Shown here: one piece after another, positions 58,754 through 64,000 of the stretch | How the letters are laid out: the number at the start of each line of letters is the position of its first letter | How positions within the stretch are numbered: position 1 is the first letter of the stretch | Source of the DNA: Sphingomonas liriopis | GTDB taxonomy: Bacteria > Pseudomonadota > Alphaproteobacteria > Sphingomonadales > Sphingomonadaceae | Assembly: GCF_024211255.1 (NCBI RefSeq) | Contig: NZ_JAMLDY010000002.1 | Coordinates: 62,001-126,000 of the forward strand | DNA: 64,000 bases | Reading direction: 5' to 3' | Made by a program: the position numbers and the translations under genes | The notes under the pieces: generated by a model | Told to the model about the DNA's origin: nothing | What the model saw: the letters and a program-made list of their open reading frames with translations, nothing else | Databases searched by the model: none

Positions 58754-60405
58754 CCGCGCTATCCATTCGCGATGTGGTGCTGATCGAGGCGCTCGACCTC
58801 GAATTCGGGGCCGGGCTCGACGTGTTGACCGGCGAAACCGGTGCGGGCAAGTCGATCCTGCTCGACGCGCTCGGGCTGGCGCTCGGCGGGCGCGGCGAGA
58901 CCGGGCTCGTTCGCCACGGCGCGACGCAGGCGGTGGTCACCGCCACCTTCGATTCGCCCACCGGACCGCTCGCCGCGCTGCTCGACGACAATGGCGTCGA
59001 GGTCGAACCCGGCGAACCCTTGCTGGTCCGCCGCATCGTCAAGGCCGACGGCGGCAGCCGCGGTTTCGTCAACAACCAGCCCGCCGGTGCCGCCCTGCTG
59101 CGCGAGATGGCGCCGATGCTGGTCGAGATCCACGGCCAGCACGACGACCGCGGCTTGCTCAACCCCCGCGGCCACCGCGCGCTACTCGACGCCTTCGGCC
59201 GCGTCGATCCCGGCGACACCGCCAAGGCGTGGGCGACGTACCGCGCCGCCGAAACCCGTCTCGCCGCCGCGCAGGCGGAGATCGAAACCGCGGCGCGCGA
59301 TCGCGAATGGCTGGAGCATGCGGTCGGCGAACTGACCGCGCTCGCCGCCGAACCGGGCGAGGAAGAAACGCTCGCCGACAAGCGCCGCGGCATGCAGCGC
59401 GCCGAAAAGATCGCCGACGAACTCGCCGCGATCGACGACTATCTGGAAGGATCGAACGGCGGCCTGTCGCAGCTGCGCCAGGCGGCGCGCGTGCTCGAAC
59501 GGATCGCGGAGGATCATCCCGCGCTCGGCGAGGCGCTGGCGGCGATCGATCGCGCTGTGATCGAGGCCTCCGCCGCCGAAGAGCAACTGGCCGATGCGCG
59601 CCGCGCACTCGCCTTCGACCCGCGCGCGCTGGAAGAGGACGAGGCGCGCCTGTTCGAGCTGCGCGGCATGGCGCGCAAGCATCGCGTCCAGCCCGACGAC
59701 CTGGCCGCACTCACGGAAGAACTGCGCACCCGGCTCGAACGGCTCGAGGCGGGCGAGGACGGGATCGCGCTGCTCGAAACCGCGGTCGCCGCCGCGCGCG
59801 CCGATTATGATGCTGCCGCCGACACCCTGACGCAGCGCCGCCATGCCGCCGCCGAACGACTCGATGCCGCGGTGGCCGGCGAACTGGCGCCGTTGAAGCT
59901 CGACGCGGCGCGCTTCCGCACCGTCGTCGCGACGGTCGATGCGGGCAGCTGGTCGTCGCACGGCAAGGACCGCGTCGAGTTCGAGATCGCCACCAACCCC
60001 GGCGCGCCGTTCGCACCGCTCGCCAAGATCGCCTCGGGGGGCGAATTGTCACGCTTCATCCTCGCGCTCAAGGTCGCGCTGGCGGAGGAAGGCGGCGCGG
60101 CGACGATGATCTTCGACGAGATCGACCGCGGCGTCGGCGGCGCGGTGGCGAGCGCGATCGGCGAACGCCTCGCGCGACTCGCCGAACATACGCAATTGCT
60201 CGTCGTCACCCATTCGCCGCAGGTTGCGGCACGCGGCGCCGAACATCTGCTGATCGCCAAGAGCCACGACGGTACGGTGACCCGCACCGGCGTACGCGTC
60301 CTCGGCGAGGCGGAACGGCGCGAGGAGATCGCGCGCATGCTGTCTGGCGCCACCGTCACCGACGAGGCGCGCGCGCAGGCGGAACGGCTGCTCGAAACCG
60401 CCTGA
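58747..60405 (+). CDS. recN: DNA repair protein RecN
   Basis: An SMC-like ATPase for double-strand break repair, 552 residues. Walker A GETGAGKS at 29-36, the start MLTALSIRDVVLIEALDLEF is canonical. A central coiled coil (about 165-350) is followed by the signature FAPLAKIASGGELSRFILALK and Walker B ATMIFDEIDRGVGGAVASAIG, then LVVTHSPQVAA. The ATG has no Shine-Dalgarno within 30 bases and lies within a long inverted repeat; AAGGA at 58707-58711 is outside its stem. Regulated by LexA in many bacteria, and a near-match site is present. Confidence 0.96.
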   Translation: MLTALSIRDVVLIEALDLEFGAGLDVLTGETGAGKSILLDALGLALGGRGETGLVRHGATQAVVTATFDSPTGPLAALLDDNGVEVEPGEPLLVRRIVKADGGSRGFVNNQPAGAALLREMAPMLVEIHGQHDDRGLLNPRGHRALLDAFGRVDPGDTAKAWATYRAAETRLAAAQAEIETAARDREWLEHAVGELTALAAEPGEEETLADKRRGMQRAEKIADELAAIDDYLEGSNGGLSQLRQAARVLERIAEDHPALGEALAAIDRAVIEASAAEEQLADARRALAFDPRALEEDEARLFELRGMARKHRVQPDDLAALTEELRTRLERLEAGEDGIALLETAVAAARADYDAAADTLTQRRHAAAERLDAAVAGELAPLKLDAARFRTVVATVDAGSWSSHGKDRVEFEIATNPGAPFAPLAKIASGGELSRFILALKVALAEEGGAATMIFDEIDRGVGGAVASAIGERLARLAEHTQLLVVTHSPQVAARGAEHLLIAKSHDGTVTRTGVRVLGEAERREEIARMLSGATVTDEARAQAERLLETA

Positions 60406-60424
60406 CGCGCCGTCGCCCGGTCGG

Positions 60425-61405
60425 TTAGATCGCGCCGGTGCCGCCGTTGGCACCGAACGCGCTGCCGGTGGTGAAGCTGTTGCCGCCCTCCGCCAGCGCG
60501 ACGTACAGACCGGCGAGTTCCGCCGGCTGCCCGGCGCGGCCGAGCGGTGTATCCTGCCCGAATTCGCCCATCTTGCCCGGCAGCTGCCCGCCGGCGACCT
60601 GCAACGGCGTCCAGATCGGCCCCGGCGCGACCATGTTGACCCGGATGCCCTGTTTGCCGAGCTGTTTCGCCAGCCCCTTGGTGAAGATCAGGATCGCGCC
60701 CTTGGTCGTCGCATAGTCGAGCAGTTCCTCGCCGGGGTTCACCGAATTGACCGACCCGGTGTTGATGATCGCCGACCCCGGCTTCATCAGCGGGATCGCC
60801 GCCTTGCAGATATGGAACATCGCATAGACGTTGGTCTTCATCGTCCGGTCGAACTGTTCCGCGGTGATCTCCGCGATCGACGCCTTCGACTGCTGATAGG
60901 CGGCGTTGTTGACCAGGATGTCGAGCCCGCCGAGCTCGCGATTGGCGCGCACGACCAGATCGCGGCAGAATTTTTCGTCGGTCAGGTCGCCCGGGATCAG
61001 CACGACCTTGCGCCCCTCGCCGCGGAGCAGCCGGGCGACATCCTGCGCATCGGGCTCCTCGCTCGGGTAATAGTTGATCGCGACGTCCGCTCCTTCGCGC
61101 GCGAAGGCGATCACCGCGGCGCGGCCGATGCCCGAATCGCCCCCCGTCACCAGCGCCTTGCGTCCGGCCAGCCGCCCCGATCCGCGATAGCTCGCCTCGC
61201 CGCTGTCGGGCACCGGCTTCATCTCGCGCTGGAGCGCCGGCCATTTCTGGCGCTGCTCGGGGAAGGGCTGGCTGGTGTATTTGCTCTGCGGATCGGTCAA
61301 CGCGGGCGCCGCCGTCGCCTGCGCGAAGGCCGGGCCGGCCGCGACCGCGGCACCGGCGACGGCGGCGCCCTTGAACAGGTCGCGGCGATTGGTCTGGTCG
61401 GTCAT
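60425..61405 (-). CDS. SDR-family oxidoreductase with a Tat signal
   Basis: A 326-residue short-chain dehydrogenase of the YghA-like group. The Rossmann motif is ALVTGGDSGIGRAAVIAFA (near residue 85), NNAA is ILVNNAAYQ, and the catalytic triad is Ser in NTGSVNS and Tyr-Lys in YATTKGA. The C-terminus AEGGNSFTTGSAFGANGG is typical. The N-terminus NRRDLFKGAAVAGAAVAAGP is a twin-arginine signal. Export of an NAD(P) enzyme is unusual but these proteins often have such a signal. It lies in antisense between recN and ligA. Confidence 0.9.
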   Translation of the reverse strand: MTDQTNRRDLFKGAAVAGAAVAAGPAFAQATAAPALTDPQSKYTSQPFPEQRQKWPALQREMKPVPDSGEASYRGSGRLAGRKALVTGGDSGIGRAAVIAFAREGADVAINYYPSEEPDAQDVARLLRGEGRKVVLIPGDLTDEKFCRDLVVRANRELGGLDILVNNAAYQQSKASIAEITAEQFDRTMKTNVYAMFHICKAAIPLMKPGSAIINTGSVNSVNPGEELLDYATTKGAILIFTKGLAKQLGKQGIRVNMVAPGPIWTPLQVAGGQLPGKMGEFGQDTPLGRAGQPAELAGLYVALAEGGNSFTTGSAFGANGGTGAI

Positions 61406-61538
61406 GCGGTGTGTCCTTCTGATATAGCGCGCGCACGATGAACCCGCGAGCGCTCCATCTGTTCACGACACATCAATCGCTTGACACCGCACCCATTGCC
61501 TCGTGCCGGCGAACGCGGCAATTGGCGCCACTGCATGA

Positions 61539-63797
<2,259 letters not shown>

Positions 63798-63803
63798 GCT
63801 CAT

Positions 63804-63824
63804 CGCCCGCGGCGTGGCTTTTTT
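63804..63824 (+). terminator. weak terminator-like hairpin after ligA
   Basis: CGCC (63804-63807), loop CGC, GGCG (63811-63814), then TGGC and a run of six T (63819-63824). The stem is short. The remaining bases to 63965 show no gene; they must contain the promoter of the next gene. Confidence 0.3.
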
Positions 63825-63965
63825 GCAACGCACAAAAGGGAAGCGACGGCGCCCTGTTTCCCGCCTCGCCAATGTCACAAACTCGCAATATTTAGCACCC
63901 ATGGCCCGCGGCAACGGCATAACGACGCGCCGCGATCCGAGCAAAAGCTCTAAGGGGAATTTTCG

Positions 63966-64000
63966 ATGCGTATGAACCTGATGTTGGGGGTGGCGGCTGC
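63966..64000 (+). CDS. start of an exported protein, cut by the right edge
   Basis: ATG at 63966 follows a strong ribosome binding site AAGGGGA (63952-63958) after an AT-richer leader. The visible residues MRMNLMLGVAA look like the beginning of a signal peptide. The product cannot be identified from 11 residues. Confidence 0.6.
   Translation, partial: MRMNLMLGVAA

Noticed and set aside
61481..61486. TTGACA as -35 for ligA
   Set aside because: No -10-like hexamer at 16-18 bases downstream.

Overview
The window is a high-GC chromosomal segment from an alphaproteobacterium, most likely a sphingomonad (Sphingomonas or close relative). The support is the dusB-ntrBC-ntrYX-hfq-hflX order, the fused ispDF, lptD-surA-pdxA-rsmA, a double-domain Hfq, very high third-position GC, and intergenic palindromes of the GTCACCCCGGAC type. 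Nearly everything is housekeeping. I see no prophage, transposase, integrase, CRISPR array, toxin-antitoxin pair or defence island.

Layout. 1-3.7 kb: a frameshifted SPFH/band-7 gene end, guaB, an RsmB-type rRNA methyltransferase and a TPR protein. 3.7-9.3 kb (minus): lptD-surA-pdxA-rsmA, outer-membrane biogenesis plus PLP synthesis. 9.4-13.7 kb: pepA, holC, ndk, a GNAT gene and a carbonic anhydrase, with several palindromic repeats between. 13.8-17.3 kb: lipA and a RatA/COQ10 protein, convergent with ispDF, a secreted unknown and pncC/cinA. 17.4-26.5 kb (plus): dusB-ntrB-ntrC-ntrY-ntrX-hfq-hflX, nitrogen-stress two-component control joined to RNA control. 26.5-34.3 kb (minus): a tightly overlapping run mltB-like, dacA, holB, metG, tatD, MBL hydrolase, retropepsin-like protease, mazG. 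34.4-41.2 kb: tRNA-Ser(UGA), a prolyl oligopeptidase, an MFS transporter, a DUF885 lipoprotein and an alpha/beta hydrolase. 41.3-45.9 kb: acs, cstA, ybdD (acetate and pyruvate use) and a previously uncalled 35-residue cysteine-rich ORF. 46-50.7 kb: marR divergent from emrA-emrB-outer-membrane-factor, a complete drug efflux cassette. 50.7-55.5 kb: a solitary Csu/SCPU-type surface protein, tRNA-Pro(GGG), yajC-secD-secF and an Mth938-like gene. 55.5-64 kb: a GT4 glycosyltransferase, manA, bamD, recN, a Tat-signal SDR, ligA and the start of one more exported protein.

The most unusual items are: the tandem Hfq with its three-hairpin leader; the recN start region, where a perfect 15-bp inverted repeat contains the ATG and overlaps a LexA-like site; lipA and recN sharing a -10-like box just before an ATG with no ribosome binding site, which suggests leaderless mRNAs; the marR/emrA intergenic palindrome, whose two arms each supply a -35 hexamer; the short cysteine-rich ORF with a strong ribosome binding site; and repeat elements whose arms co-vary internally but not with each other.

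All function calls rest on motif recognition by eye. Promoters, operators and terminators are inferences. Start sites were moved inward where signal peptides, family N-termini or ribosome binding sites favoured it.
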